Counted from the first letter of the stretch, positions 25,466 through 37,700 are shown. The stretch is DNA of 64,000 nt from Notolepis coatsorum (GCA_963971535.1 OZ020585.1:159704211-159768210); one strand, 5' to 3'. Made by a program: numbers and translations. Notes: a model not told the origin generated them from the sequence alone.

Positions 25466-25623
25466 GTACCAGTCTTATGCACTGGGGGAAGACCACTCCC
25501 TCCATCTTTCCAGTATGGGTTCAACTCCAGCTTATGCAGACCAGCCTGTTGGATGGCCTCTGCTTTGGCTTTCTCCTCCTCTTGTCTTTTCTTCTCCTTT
25601 TTGATCTTTTTTGACCTTTTCTT
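25466..25623 (-). pseudogene. 158-bp copy of the CWF19L2-like segment inside the satellite
   Basis: Identical, base for base as far as I can read, to 26,929-27,086 within the adjacent BEL/CWF19L2 chimera and in the same orientation. On the minus strand it encodes a lysine-rich stretch followed by LELNPYWKDGGSGLPP. The left joint shares GTACC with satellite block A (GGGGTACC...), and the right joint passes into inverted satellite at TATATACC. It is not a gene: there is no start codon or frame beyond the satellite. Confidence 0.9.
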
Positions 25624-25786
25624 ATATATACCAGAAAATACCAAAGAAATACCCCAAAATACCCCAAAATACCCTAGAATACCCCAAAGTATACCCCAAT
25701 GTACCAGAAAATACCCCAAAATACCCTAAAATAACGCAAAGTATACCCCAAAATACCAGAAAATACCAGAAAATACCCCGAAATAA
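25624..25786 (-). repeat. Inverted satellite A segment, copy of 24,463-24,614
   Basis: Read on the minus strand this segment repeats the order of rare variants at 24,463-24,614: TTTGCGTTATTTTAGGG, GGTACATTGGGG, GGGTATTCTAGGG and GGGTATTTCTTTGGTATTTT. It is therefore a recent inverted duplicate of a specific stretch about 1.1 kb upstream, not a random piece of satellite. Confidence 0.88.
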
Positions 25787-26087
25787 TGGTACCTGCCAGA
25801 CGCGCCGCTCGCCACATAACCACGGATCCAGGATACTGTGTTTGGTTAGTTTATTGTAGTTAAAAACAGTTCATATAGTATAAAAAAATAGAATGAGTCA
25901 CGGTTTGATTCATCATAGTGTAGCGTACGTGCGGTCAGCAAAGTGTGACTTCCCCGTTCACTCCCTCAACGTTACTGTCCCAGAAACACGCCGGTGAACA
26001 GCTGACTTTACTACTACGACACCACGTGACCCATTTGTGAATGACGTGACCCTAACAACCCCGAGTTGTGTATACCTGTCACCAACA
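25787..26087 (-). repeat. Putative 3' LTR of the BEL element
   Basis: On the minus strand it begins TGTTGGTGACAGG after a G-rich tract (26,089-26,101) and ends GGCAGGTACCA at the satellite joint, with TG...CA ends and an AATAAA signal (25,850-25,855). With no second LTR to compare, the 301-bp extent is inferred. Confidence 0.5.
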
Positions 26088-26429
26088 ACCCGGCCCCTAA
26101 TTATTACATAATCTCATTTCACAGTAATAATTACCAATACTTCAATTAATATAAAACACCGCAATACAAATTCCGTTCCAATTTTTTGTCTTTTTTTTCC
26201 CGATTTCTTTTTGTGCGCAAGGAGTTCATAGTTCATACATAAGGTCTTGATATAAGGTCTTGATACTCTTCTTGAATCAACCAAAGTCAAGTCAATTCAA
26301 ACGTCAGAGTCACGAAAAAGTCAAAATAATCCAAAATCATGAGAAAGAAACAAAGCCTTCATGACTGTCGACTCCTGAAGAAGGCAAATCTTTGTCACAG
26401 GTCTATAGGGAAAGCTGCGGGTCCGCGTC
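26088..26429. other. BEL region between integrase tail and LTR
   Basis: Read on the minus strand, the region just below 26,430 continues the integrase tail in another frame (GPVRKVWIKTRT), so a frameshift and a stop lie near 26,500. It is followed by AT-rich untranslated sequence up to the G-rich tract before the LTR. A short direct repeat (ATAAGGTCTTGAT, about 26,240 and 26,253) is present. Confidence 0.5.
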
Positions 26430-29129
26430 TTAATCCAGACCTTTCGCACAGGTCCGATCTTGTCTGGCATCGTCTCTGTAATCCTCCCAATGATTCAGGA
26501 ATTCCGTGGTGCGGAATCGTCCATTATTGAGCACTATGTCACCGGGGATGAAGTTCCGCTTGATCCTTGTTCTGTCGTTCCTGTAATTGTGGCAGGTATG
26601 CGAGATGTCTACTGTTGAGAATTTATTCCACTTCGTGGAGTACTGTATGGGGTCCCTCCTCATCCTCTTCTCTCCATCCCATCCTTCACTCTTCTCCTCC
26701 ATCCTCTTCTCTCTGTCCTCTCTTTCTCCTCCTCTCCTCCTTTCTCCATGTGTTGCTCTCTCAGCTTCTGGAAGTCGATTCTGAAACTTTTCCATGGATC
26801 CATATCTCTGAGACACCACGTCACTGAGGCTGCGTTGTTCTCTCTCCGCTTGTTCCTTCATCCTCTTCAAACTCTTCCTCAACCAACCAACACCTCCAAT
26901 ATTCTCTACTGAGGCTTTATGTGCTGCAGTACCAGTCTTATGCACTGGGGGAAGACCACTCCCTCCATCTTTCCAGTATGGGTTCAACTCCAGCTTATGC
27001 AGACCAGCCTGTTGGATGGCCTCTGCTTTGGCTTTCTCCTCCTCTTGTCTTTTCTTCTCCTTTTTGATCTTTTTTGACCTTTTCTTCTTCTTGGTCTTGA
27101 AGATAAGATAAGATAAGATATTCCTTATCCTTAAGATGGTCTCCTGCTGTATCTGATGAAGACGTTGGTCGAGCTCTGGGAGGAGCCATGTGTTCTCTCC
27201 TCTCTGTGTCTTCAACTCCTGCTTGGCCTCGTCGATCACCTCCTGATGAGCTTTACGTTTATACTCCATCTTATTGGTGCTGCTCGAGCTTTCAGAACTA
27301 GCTCTGAACGCTGCCATGACACTGTCGTCTCCTCCAACTGGTCCATTTACAGTCCATCCAAGCATCGTATTGACTGCATATGGCCCTCCATTCACACTTC
27401 GGATGACTTCCAGTGGTTTTAAAGCTCTGGGAACGTTCAGACCAATCAACATTTCCACGTCTGCATCTATCTGTGGCAGATAAACATGCTTCAGATGAGG
27501 CCATTTTTCCAGATCTTGCTGTTGTGGAATGTTACTTCGATTGACAGGCATTTGATGTTGTGCAAAGATTTTTGGTATTTTACAGTATCGGTCACTGTCT
27601 AATCCAGCGACTTCCAAGTCAGATGTAGTGCAACTGTCAACCACCTTTTCTTGGCCCATGGTATGTAGAAGGATCCTTGTTTTACTCCCAGATAGTTCCA
27701 GTTTATCCATCAGACCCATTGTGCAGAAGGACGCTGAGCTCCCTGGGTCTAGAAAGGCATAGGTTTCCACTGACCTTTGACCTGTGCTTGATTTAACCTT
27801 AACTGGTACGATGGCAAGCTTGCAATATTGATCACCGGCCCCAGTAAGGCCACCGGTATGGATCTCGACTAGAGTTCTGTCCACTGCTCTGTCTGAGTTG
27901 CTCCTGCCTTTCTCTGCATCTCCATTCTCCTTAGAGTGGATGTGAAGCAAGCTGGGGTGTCGTGAGCCACATGTCCTGCAAAACAGACGTTCCCTGCACT
28001 CTCTGCTAATGTGCCCAGTGCACAAGCATCCAAAGCAAACTCCATTCTCCTTCAGGAACTCCATCTTCTCACTGTGAGCTCTCCTCTCCAATAGAGTACA
28101 TGACTCCAGTGTGTGTCCACCCTCTTTGCAGAAAAGGCAAGTTTCCTCATATCCATCCTTAACTCTGTTTTCCCAATGAGCATCCCTTTCAATTGTGGAG
28201 AACGTTGTGGCAAAACTACTCCCTCTAGCCTGAAGACGAGGCACAGGTCTAGCTCTGCCACTTTCCTTGAAAGCCCCCGTCATTGGAGCATCTTGTATGT
28301 CTCCAAATACAGGGTCTGTAGCGATTCTCGCTTCCCGCTCAATAAAAATCACAATATCAGTAAACATAGCACGTTTGCGATGTCTTTCCTGGATGTTACA
28401 TGCTTCTGTTCGCCATTTGTCCCTCAGCTTGTAGGGCAACTTCTTGATAACAGCAAGCATGTTTGCAGATGTATTTAGGTCACATAGATTATGTACGTCT
28501 TTCATGGCATTGCAGCATCCGCGCAAGAATAGACTGTATGCTTGTAAGGCTTTCCCATCCTCCGACTTAATAGCTGGCCATGCAAAGAATTTGTCCATGT
28601 AAGCGGATGCTATAACGTACTCGTTCCCAAAGTGTTCCTGGAGTAAAGCCTTCGCCGTAGCATATCCAGTGCCATCAGTCATATGTTGACAACTTTTGAC
28701 TAGTTGTTTAGGCTGCCCCCTGGTGTATTGATCCAAATAGTGCAGGCAATCAACAGCATTGTCAGTCCTCCTTTCTATGGTCTGTTCAAAGGACTGTATA
28801 AAGCCATGGTACTGCAGAGGGTCACCTTCAAATGGTTGGATGTTTCCCAACATTTGAATCACTAATTTTGAAAGCACAAGAAAGTTATCACAAGTTATGA
28901 GAATCCAATTCCAATGTTCAATGCATTTGCAAAACCCGCCACATATATCAGCCACAGCAAGAGAGCAGTGCAGTGCAGCGCACGTTAATTGTTTGTTGTC
29001 ACACACACATGATAGAAGTTTTGCCCGGCGGGCTGCGCACACACATCCACAGCGTGTTTCAGCATAATAACAGTTAGTTAGGTAGAACCAGCTCAAAATT
29101 GTTCCAAACGAACCAACATGGGTCCACAC
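26430..29129 (-). CDS. Chimeric BEL gag-protease / CWF19L2-like / integrase-tail open frame (899 codons)
   Basis: A single uninterrupted frame. The first about 90 codons look like untranslated leader; a better start is the Met before LGNIQPFEGDPLQYHGF (about 28,858). Gag follows (DUF1759-like, with YLDQYTRGQPKQLVKSC and LQEHFGNEYVIASAYMDK), then zinc knuckles CLFCKEGGHTLESC and CFGCLCTGHISREC, then a retropepsin-like domain of the BEL type (AFLDPGSSASFC). At about 27,300 it changes to sequence resembling CWF19L2, a spliceosome-associated protein: KTQRGENTWLLPELDQRLHQ, a lysine-rich run, LELNPYWKDGGSGLPP, and GGVGWLRKSLKRMKEQAE...SQRYGSMEKFQ. The final part returns to BEL (RIKRNFIPGDIVL, integrase tail), then drifts out of frame. 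The CWF19L2 identity is from memory of the human protein. Whether any protein is made is unknown. Confidence 0.75.
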   Translation of the reverse strand: MWTHVGSFGTILSWFYLTNCYYAETRCGCVCAARRAKLLSCVCDNKQLTCAALHCSLAVADICGGFCKCIEHWNWILITCDNFLVLSKLVIQMLGNIQPFEGDPLQYHGFIQSFEQTIERRTDNAVDCLHYLDQYTRGQPKQLVKSCQHMTDGTGYATAKALLQEHFGNEYVIASAYMDKFFAWPAIKSEDGKALQAYSLFLRGCCNAMKDVHNLCDLNTSANMLAVIKKLPYKLRDKWRTEACNIQERHRKRAMFTDIVIFIEREARIATDPVFGDIQDAPMTGAFKESGRARPVPRLQARGSSFATTFSTIERDAHWENRVKDGYEETCLFCKEGGHTLESCTLLERRAHSEKMEFLKENGVCFGCLCTGHISRECRERLFCRTCGSRHPSLLHIHSKENGDAEKGRSNSDRAVDRTLVEIHTGGLTGAGDQYCKLAIVPVKVKSSTGQRSVETYAFLDPGSSASFCTMGLMDKLELSGSKTRILLHTMGQEKVVDSCTTSDLEVAGLDSDRYCKIPKIFAQHQMPVNRSNIPQQQDLEKWPHLKHVYLPQIDADVEMLIGLNVPRALKPLEVIRSVNGGPYAVNTMLGWTVNGPVGGDDSVMAAFRASSESSSSTNKMEYKRKAHQEVIDEAKQELKTQRGENTWLLPELDQRLHQIQQETILRIRNILSYLIFKTKKKKRSKKIKKEKKRQEEEKAKAEAIQQAGLHKLELNPYWKDGGSGLPPVHKTGTAAHKASVENIGGVGWLRKSLKRMKEQAEREQRSLSDVVSQRYGSMEKFQNRLPEAERATHGERRRGGEREDREKRMEEKSEGWDGEKRMRRDPIQYSTKWNKFSTVDISHTCHNYRNDRTRIKRNFIPGDIVLNNGRFRTTEFLNHWEDYRDDARQDRTCAKGLD
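26740..27300 (-). pseudogene. cwf19l2: CWF19L2-like captured segment (processed, partial)
   Basis: About 185 codons in frame with the retrotransposon ORF and with no intron-like interruption. An (AGATA)n microsatellite (about 27,104-27,122) adds a short foreign stretch (ILRIRNILSYLIF) between the RGENTW and lysine-rich parts. Relative to the human protein as I recall it, the acidic/WVEA region between the lysine-rich run and the NPYWK motif is missing, which could be exon skipping in the captured RNA or a later deletion. The conserved CwfJ carboxyl domains are absent, so this cannot replace the host gene. Confidence 0.7.
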
Positions 29130-29165
29130 TGCGCAACGGGTCGGGTTACATTACCGCATTACGGA

Positions 29166-32100
29166 TTTTAGGGTATTTTGGGGTATACTTTGGGGTATTT
29201 TAGGGTATTTTGGGGTATTTTCTGGTATATACACTATTACACACTATTACACTAGCACACTATTACACTATTACACTATTACACACTATTACACTATTAC
29301 ACACTATTACACTATTACACACTATTACACTATTACACACTATCACACTAATACACTATTACACTCTATTACACTATTACACAAAATGTGCACATTTTTG
29401 TTTTTCATTTTGGGATATGTTGGGGTACTTTGGGGTATTTTGGGGTACTGTGGGGTATTTTGGGGTATACTTTGGGGTATTTTAGGGTATTTTGGGGTAT
29501 CTTCTGGTATTTTCTGGTATTTTGGGGTATACTTTGGGGTATTTTAGGGTATTTTGGGGTATTTTCTGGTATTTTCTGGTATTTTGGGGTATACTTTAGG
29601 GTATTTTGGGGTATTTTCTGGTATTTTCTGGTACTTTGGGGTGTACTTTGGGGTATTTGGGGTATTTTCTGGTATTTTGGGGTATACTTTGGGGTATTTT
29701 AGGGTATTTTGGGGTATTTTGTAGTACTTTGGGGTATACTTTGGGGTATTTTGGGGTATTTTCTGGTACTTTGGGGTATACTTTGGCGTATTTTAGGGTA
29801 TTTTGGGGTATTTTCTGGTATTTTCTGGTACTTTGGGGTATACTTTGGGGTATTTTAGGGTATTTTGGGGTATTTTCTGGTATATACACTATTACACACT
29901 AGCACACTATTACACTATTACACTATTACACTAGCACACTATTACACTATTACACACTATTACACTAGCACACTATTACACTATTACACTATTACACACT
30001 ATTACACACTATTACACTATTACACACTATTACACTATTACACACTATTACACTATTACACACTATCACACTATTACACTATTACACTCTATTACACTAT
30101 TACACAAAATGTGCACATTTTTGTTTTTCATTTTGCGATATGTTGGGGTACTTTGGGGTATTTTGGGGTACTGTGGGGTATTTTGGGGTATACTTTGGGT
30201 TCCTTTGGGGTATTTTGGGGTACTTTGGGGTATTTTCTGGTATACTTTGGGGTACTTTGGGGTATTTTGGGGTATTTTCTGGTACTTTGGGGTATACTTT
30301 GGGGTATTTTAGGGTATTTTGGGGGTATTTTCGGGTATTTTCTGGTATTTTCTGGTATTTTGGGGTATCTTCTGGTATTTTCTGGTATTTTGGGGTATTT
30401 TGGGGTATACTTTGCGGTATTTTAGGGTATTTTGGGGTATCTTCTGGTATTTTCTGGTATTTTGGGGTATATTTTAGGGTATTTGGGGTATTTTCTGGTA
30501 CTTTGGGGTATAGTTTGGGGTATTTTAGGGTATTTTGGGGTATTTTGGGGTATTTTCTGGTATTTTCTGGTATTTTGGGGTATACTTTAGGGTATTTTGG
30601 GGTATTTTCTGGTATTTTCTGGTACTTTGGGGTATTTTCTGGTATTTTGGGGTATACTTTGGGGTATTTTAGGGTATTTTGGGGTATTTTCTGGTACTTT
30701 GGGGTATTTTGGGGTATTTTCTGGTACTTTGGGGTATACTTTGGCGTATTTGAGGGTATTTTGGGGTATTTTGGGGTATTTTCTGGTACTTTGGGGTATA
30801 CTTTGGGGTATTTTAGGGTATTTTGGGGTATTTTCTGGTATATACACTATTACACACTAGCACACTATTACACTATTACACTATTACACTAGCACACTAT
30901 TACACTATTACACACTATTACACTAGCACACTATTACACTATTACACTATTACACACTATTACACACTATTACACTATTACACACTATTACACTATTACA
31001 CACTATCACACTATTACACTATTACACTCTATTACACTATTACACAAAATGTGCACGTTTTTGTTTTTCATTTTGCGATATGTTGGGGTACTTTGGGGTA
31101 TTTTGGGGTACTGTGGGGTATTTTGGGGTATACTTTGGGGTACTTTGGGGTATTTTGGGGTTCTTTGGGGTATTTTCTGGTATACTTTGGGGTACTTTGG
31201 GGTATTTTGGGGTATTTTCTGGTACTTTGGGGTATACTTTGGGGTATTTTAGGGTATTTTGGGGGTATTTTCGAGTATTTTCTGGTATTTTCTGGTATTT
31301 TGGGGTATTTTCTGGTATTTTCTGGTACTTTGGGGTATACTTTGGGGTATTTTAGGGTATTTTGGGGTATTTTCTGGTATATACACTATTACACACTAGC
31401 ACACTATTACACTATTACACTATTACACTAGCACACTATTACACTATTACACACTATTACACTAGCACACTATTACACTATTACACTATTACACACTATT
31501 ACACTATTACACACTATTACACTATTACACACTATTACACACTATCACACTATTACACTATTACACTCTATTACACTATTACACAAAATGTGCACGTTTT
31601 GTTTTTCATTTTGGGATATGTTGGGGTACTTTGGGGTATTTTGGGGTACTGTGGGGTATTTTGGGGTATACTTTGGGGTACTTTGGGGTATTTTGGGGTA
31701 CTTTGGGGTATTTTCTGGTATACTTTGGGGTACTTTGGGGTATTTTGGGGTATTTTCTGGTACTTTGGGGTATACTTTGGGGTATTTTAGGGTATTTTGG
31801 GGGTATTTTCGGGTATTTTCTGGTATTTTGGGGTATTTTCTGGTATTTTCTGGTATTTTGGGGTATACTTTGCGGTATTTTAGGGTATTTTGGGGTATCT
31901 TCTGGTATTTTCTGGTATTTTGGGGTATATTTTAGGGTATTTGGGGTATTTTCTGGTATTTTCTGGTACTTTGGGGTATAGTTTGGGGTATTTTAGGGTA
32001 TTTTGAGGTATTTTGCGGTATTTTCTGGTATTTTCTGGTATTTTCTGGTATACTTTGGGGTACTTTGGGGTATTTTGGGGTATTTTCTGGTACTTTGGGG

Positions 32101-34790
32101 TATACTTTGGGGTATTTTAGGGTATTTTGGGGGTATTTTCTGGTATTTTCTGGTACTTTGGGGTATTTTGGGGTATTTTCTGGTATTTTCTGGTATTTTG
32201 GGGTATACTTTGCGGTATTTTAGGGTATTTTGGGGTATCTTCTGGTATTTTCTGGTATTTTGGGGTATACTTTGGGGTATTTTAGGGTATTTTGGGGTAT
32301 TTTCTGGTATTTTCTGGTACTTTGGGGTATAGTTTGGGGTATTTTAGGGTATTTTGGGGTATTTTGGGGTATTTTCTGGTATTTTCTGGTATTTTGGGGT
32401 ATACTTTAGGGTATTTTGGGGTATTTTCTGGTATTTTCTGGTACTTTGGGGTATACTTTGGGGTATTTTGGGGTATTTTCTGGTATTTTGGGGTATACTT
32501 TGGGGTATTTTAGGGTATTTTCGGGTATTTTCGGGTACTTTGGGGTATACTTTGGGGTATTTTGGGGTATTTTCTGGTACTTTGGGGTATACTTTGGCGT
32601 ATTTTAGGGTATTTTGGGGTATTTTGGGGTATTTTCTGGTATTTTCTGGTACTTTGGGGTATACTTTGGGGTATTTTAGGGTATTTTTAGGGTATTTTCT
32701 GGTATATACACTATTACACACTAGCACACTATTACACTATTACACTATTACACTAGCACACTATTACACTATTACACACTATTACACTAGCATACTATTA
32801 CACTATTACACTATTACACACTATTACACTATTACACACTATTACACTATTACACACTATTACACTATTACACACTAACACACTATTACACTATTACACT
32901 CTATTACACTATTACACAAAATGTGCACGTTTTTGTTTTTCATTTTGGGATATGTTGGGGTACTTTGGGGTATTTTGGGGTACTGTGGGGTATTTTGGGG
33001 TGTACTTTGGGGTATTTTGGGGTACTTTGGGGTATTTTCTGGTATACTTTGGGGTACTTTGGGGTATTTTGGGGTATTTTCTGGTACTTTGGGGTATACT
33101 TTGGGGTATTTTAGGGTATTTTGGGGGTATTTTCTGGTATTTTCTGGTATTTTCTGGTACTTTGGGGTATTTTGGGGTATTTTCTGGTATTTTAGGGTAT
33201 TTTCTGGTATTTTCTGGTATTTTGGGGTATACTTTGAGGTATTTTAGGGTATTTTGGGGTATTTTGGGGTTGTTTCTGGTATTTTCTGGTACTTTGGGGT
33301 ATACTTTGGGGTATTCTAGGGTATTTTGGGGTATTTTGGGGGTATTTTCTGGTATTTTGTGGTATACTTTGGGGTATTTTAGGGTATTTTGGGGTATCTT
33401 CTGGTATTTTCTGGTATTTTGGGGTATACTTTGGGGTATTTTAGGGTATTTTGGGGGTATTTTCTGGTATTTTCTGGTACTTTGGGGTATACTTTGGGGT
33501 ATTTTAGGGTATTTTGGTGTATTTTGGGGTATTTTCTGGTATTTTCTGGTACTTTGGGGTATACTTTGGGGTATTTTCTGGTATTTTGGGGTATACTTTG
33601 GGGTATTTTAGGGTATTTTGGGGTATTTTGGGGTATTTTCTGGTACTTTGGGGTATACTTTGGGGTATTTTGGGGTATTTTCTGGTACTTTGGGGTATAC
33701 TTTGGGGTATTTTAGGGTATTTTGGGGTATTTTCTGGTATTTTCTGGTACTTTGGGGTATACTTTGGGGTATTTTAGGGTATTTTGGGGTATACTTTGCG
33801 GTATTTTAGGGTATTTTGGGGTATTTTCTGGTATTTTGGGGTATACTTTAGGGTATTTTGGGGTATTTTCTGGTATTTTCTGGTACTTTGGGGTATACTT
33901 TGGGGTATTTTCTGGTATTTTGGGGTATACTTTGGGGTATTTTAGGGTATTTTGGGGTATTTTGGGGTATTTTCTGGTACTTTGGGGTATACTTTGGGGT
34001 ATTTTGGGGTATTTTCTGGTATTTTCTGGTACTTTGGGGTATACTTTGGGGTATTTTAGGGTATTTTGGGGTATTTTCTGGTATATACACTATTACACAC
34101 TAGCACACTATTACACTATTACACTAGCACACTATTACACTATTACACACTATTACACACTATTACACTAGCACACTATTACACTATTACACTATTACAC
34201 ACTATTACACTATTACACACTATTACACTATTACACACTATTACACTATTACACACTATCACACTATTACACTCTATTACACTATTACACAAAATGTGCA
34301 CATTTTTGTTTTTCATTTCTGGTATTTTGGGGTTTACTTTGGGGTCTTTTAGGGTATTTTGGGGTATTTTCTGGTATTTTCTGGTACTTTGGGGTATACT
34401 TTGGGGTATTTTAGGGTATTTTGGGGTATCTTCTGGTATTTTCTGGTATTTTGGTGTATACTTTGTGGTATTTAAGGTATTTTGGGGTATTTTCTGGTAT
34501 TTTCTGGTACTTTGGGGTATTTTAGGGTATTTTGGGGTATTTTGGGTTATTTTCTGGTATTTTCTGGTATTTTGGGGTATACTTTAGAGTATTTTGGGGT
34601 ATTTTGTGGTATTTTCTGGTACTTTGGGGTATACTTTGGGGTATTTTGGGGTATTTTCTGGTACTTTGGGGTATACTTTGGGGTATTTTAGGGTATTTTG
34701 GGGTATTTTGGGGTATTTTCTGGTATTTTCTGGTATTTTCTGGTACTTTGGGGTATACTTTGGGGTATTTTAGGGTATTTTGGGGTATTT
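29166..34790 (+). repeat. Irregular satellite zone right of the BEL element
   Basis: B-spacer-A monomers of uneven length. The A-to-B joint TCTGGTATATAC occurs at 29,221, 29,876, 30,834, 31,373, 32,698 and 34,077 (then 34,791), giving monomers of 655, 958, 539, 1325, 1379 and 714 bp. The spacer palindromes are at 29,383, 30,106, 31,046, 31,585, 32,918 and 34,291. The three at 31,046, 31,585 and 32,918 carry CACG instead of CACA, which breaks the perfect palindrome. Confidence 0.95.
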
Positions 34791-37700
34791 TCTGGTATAT
34801 ACACTATTACACACTAGCACACTATTACACTATTACACTATTACACTAGCACACTATTACACACTATTACACACTATTACACTAGCACACTATTACACTA
34901 TTACACTATTACACACTATTACACTATTGCACACTATTACACTATTACACACTATTAAACTATTACACACTGTCACACTATTACACTCTATTACACTCTA
35001 TTACACTATTACACAAAATTACACTATTACACACTATTATACTATTACACACTATTACACTATTACACTATTACACACTATTACACTATTACACTATTAC
35101 ACACTATTATACTATTACACTAGCACACTATTACACTATTACACACTATTACACTATTACACACTATTACACACTATTACACTATTACACACTATTACAG
35201 TATTACAGTATTACACACTATTACACTATTACACTATTACACACTATTACACTATTACACAAAATGTGCACATTTTTGTTTTTCATTTTGGGGTACTGTG
35301 GGGTATTTTGGGGTATACTTTGGGGTACTTTGGGGTATTTTGGGGTACTTTGGGGTATTTTCTGGTATACTTTGGGGTATTTTGGGGTATTTTCTGGTAC
35401 TTTGGGGTATACTTTGGGGTATTTTAGGGTATTTTGGGGTATTTTCTGGTATTTTCTGGTATTTTGGTGTATACTTTGTGGTATTTTAGGGTATTTTGGG
35501 GTATTTTCTGGTATTTTCTGGTACTTTGGGGTACTTTGGGGTATTTTCTGGTATTTTCTGGTATTTTGGGGTTTACTTTGGGGTCTTTTAGGGTATTTTG
35601 GGGTATTTTCTGGTATTTTCTGGTACTTTGGGGTATACTTTGGGGTATTTTAGGGTATTTTGGGGTATCTTCTGGTATTTTCTGGTATTTTGGTGTATAC
35701 TTTGTGGTATTTAAGGTATTTTGGGGTATTTTCTGGTATTTTCTGGTACTTTGGGGTATTTTAGGGTATTTTGGGGTATTTTGGGTTATTTTCTGGTATT
35801 TTCTGGTATTTTGGGGTATACTTTAGAGTATTTTGGGGTATTTTCTGGTATTTTCTGGTACTTTGGGGTATACTTTGGGGTATTTTGGGGTATTTTCTGG
35901 TACTTTGGGGTATACTTTGGGGTATTTTAGGGTATTTTGGGGTATTTTGGGGTATTTTCTGGTATTTTCTGGTATTTTCTGGTACTTTGGGGTATACTTT
36001 GGGGTATTTTAGGGTATTTTGGGGTATTTTCTGGTATATACACTATTACACACTAGCACACTATTACACTATTACACTATTACACTAGCACACTATTACA
36101 CACTATTACACACTATTACACTAGCACACTATTACACTATTACACTATTACACACTATTACACTATTGCACACTATTACACTATTACACACTATTAAACT
36201 ATTACACACTGTCACACTATTACACTCTATTACACTCTATTACACTATTACACAAAATTACACTATTACACACTATTATACTATTACACACTATTACACT
36301 ATTACACTATTACACACTATTACACTATTACACTATTACACACTATTATACTATTACACTAGCACACTATTACACTATTACACACTATTACACTATTACA
36401 CACTATTACACACTATTACACTATTACACACTATTACAGTATTACAGTATTACACACTATTACACTATTACACTATTACACACTATTACACTATTACACA
36501 AAATGTGCACATTTTTGTTTTTCATTTTGGGGTACTGTGGGGTATTTTGGGGTATACTTTGGGGTACTTTGGGGTATTTTGGGGTACTTTGGGGTATTTT
36601 CTGGTATACTTTGGGGTACTTTGGGGTATTTTGGGGTATTTTCTGGTACTTTGGGGTATACTTTGGGGTATTTTAGGGTATTTTGGGGTATTTTCTGGTA
36701 TTTTCTGGTACTTTGGGGTATTTTGGGGTATTTTCTGGTATTTTCTGGTATTTTGGGGTATACTTTGCGGTATTTTAGGGTATTTTGGGGTCTTTTGGGG
36801 TCTTTTCTGGTGTTTTCTGGTACTTTGGGGTATACTTTGGGGTATTCTAGGGTATTTTGGGGGTATTTTGGGGTATTTTGGGGTATTTTCTGGTATTTTG
36901 GGGTATACTTTAGGGTATTTTGGGGTATTTTGGGGTATTTTCTGGTATTTTGGGGTATACTTTAGGGTATTTTGGGGTATTTTCTGGTATTTTCTGGTAC
37001 TTTGGGGTATACTTTGGGGTATTTTGGGGTATTATCTGGTATTTTGGGGTATACTTTGGGGTATTTTAGGGTATTTTGGGGTATTTTGGGGTATTTTCTG
37101 GTACTTTGGGGTATACTTTGGGGTATTTTAGGGTATTTTGGGTTTTTTGGGGTATTTTCTTGTATTTTCTGGTACTTTGGGGTATACTTTGGGGTATTTT
37201 AGGGTATTTTGGGGTATTTTCTGGTATATACACTATTACACACTAGCACACTATTACACTATTACACTATTACACTAGCACACTATTATACACTATTACA
37301 CACTATTGCACTAGCACACTATTACACGATTACACTATTACACACTATTACACTATTACACACTATCACACTATTTATTACACTATTACACTCTATTACA
37401 CTATTACACACTATTACACAAAATTACACTATTACACACTATTACACTATTACACACTATTACACTATTACACTATTACACACTATTACACTATTACACT
37501 ATTACACACTATTACACTATTACACTAGCACACTATTACACTATTACACACTATTACACTATTACACACTATTATACTATTACACACTATTACACTATTA
37601 CACACTATTACAGTATTACAGTATTACACACTATTACACTATTACACTATTACACTATTACACACTATTACACTATTACACAAAATGTGCACATTTTTGT

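Larger units (their letters stand above)
25787..29165 (-). mobile_element. BEL/Pao retrotransposon, rearranged, carrying host sequence
   Basis: Minus-strand element with one putative LTR at its 3' end (25,787-26,087), a BEL gag-protease (upper part) and the last segment of BEL integrase (about 26,400-26,580). RT, RNase H and most of integrase are absent. Their place is taken by an intronless stretch like CWF19L2 (about 26,740-27,300). No 5' LTR is visible: satellite block A resumes at 29,166. A target duplication cannot be recognised because the left flank is the inverted satellite segment. Confidence 0.8.

Noticed and set aside
26740..27300. A functional CWF19L2 gene
   Set aside because: Only a middle part is present, with no introns, an inserted microsatellite, no CwfJ carboxyl domains, and lying inside a retrotransposon ORF.
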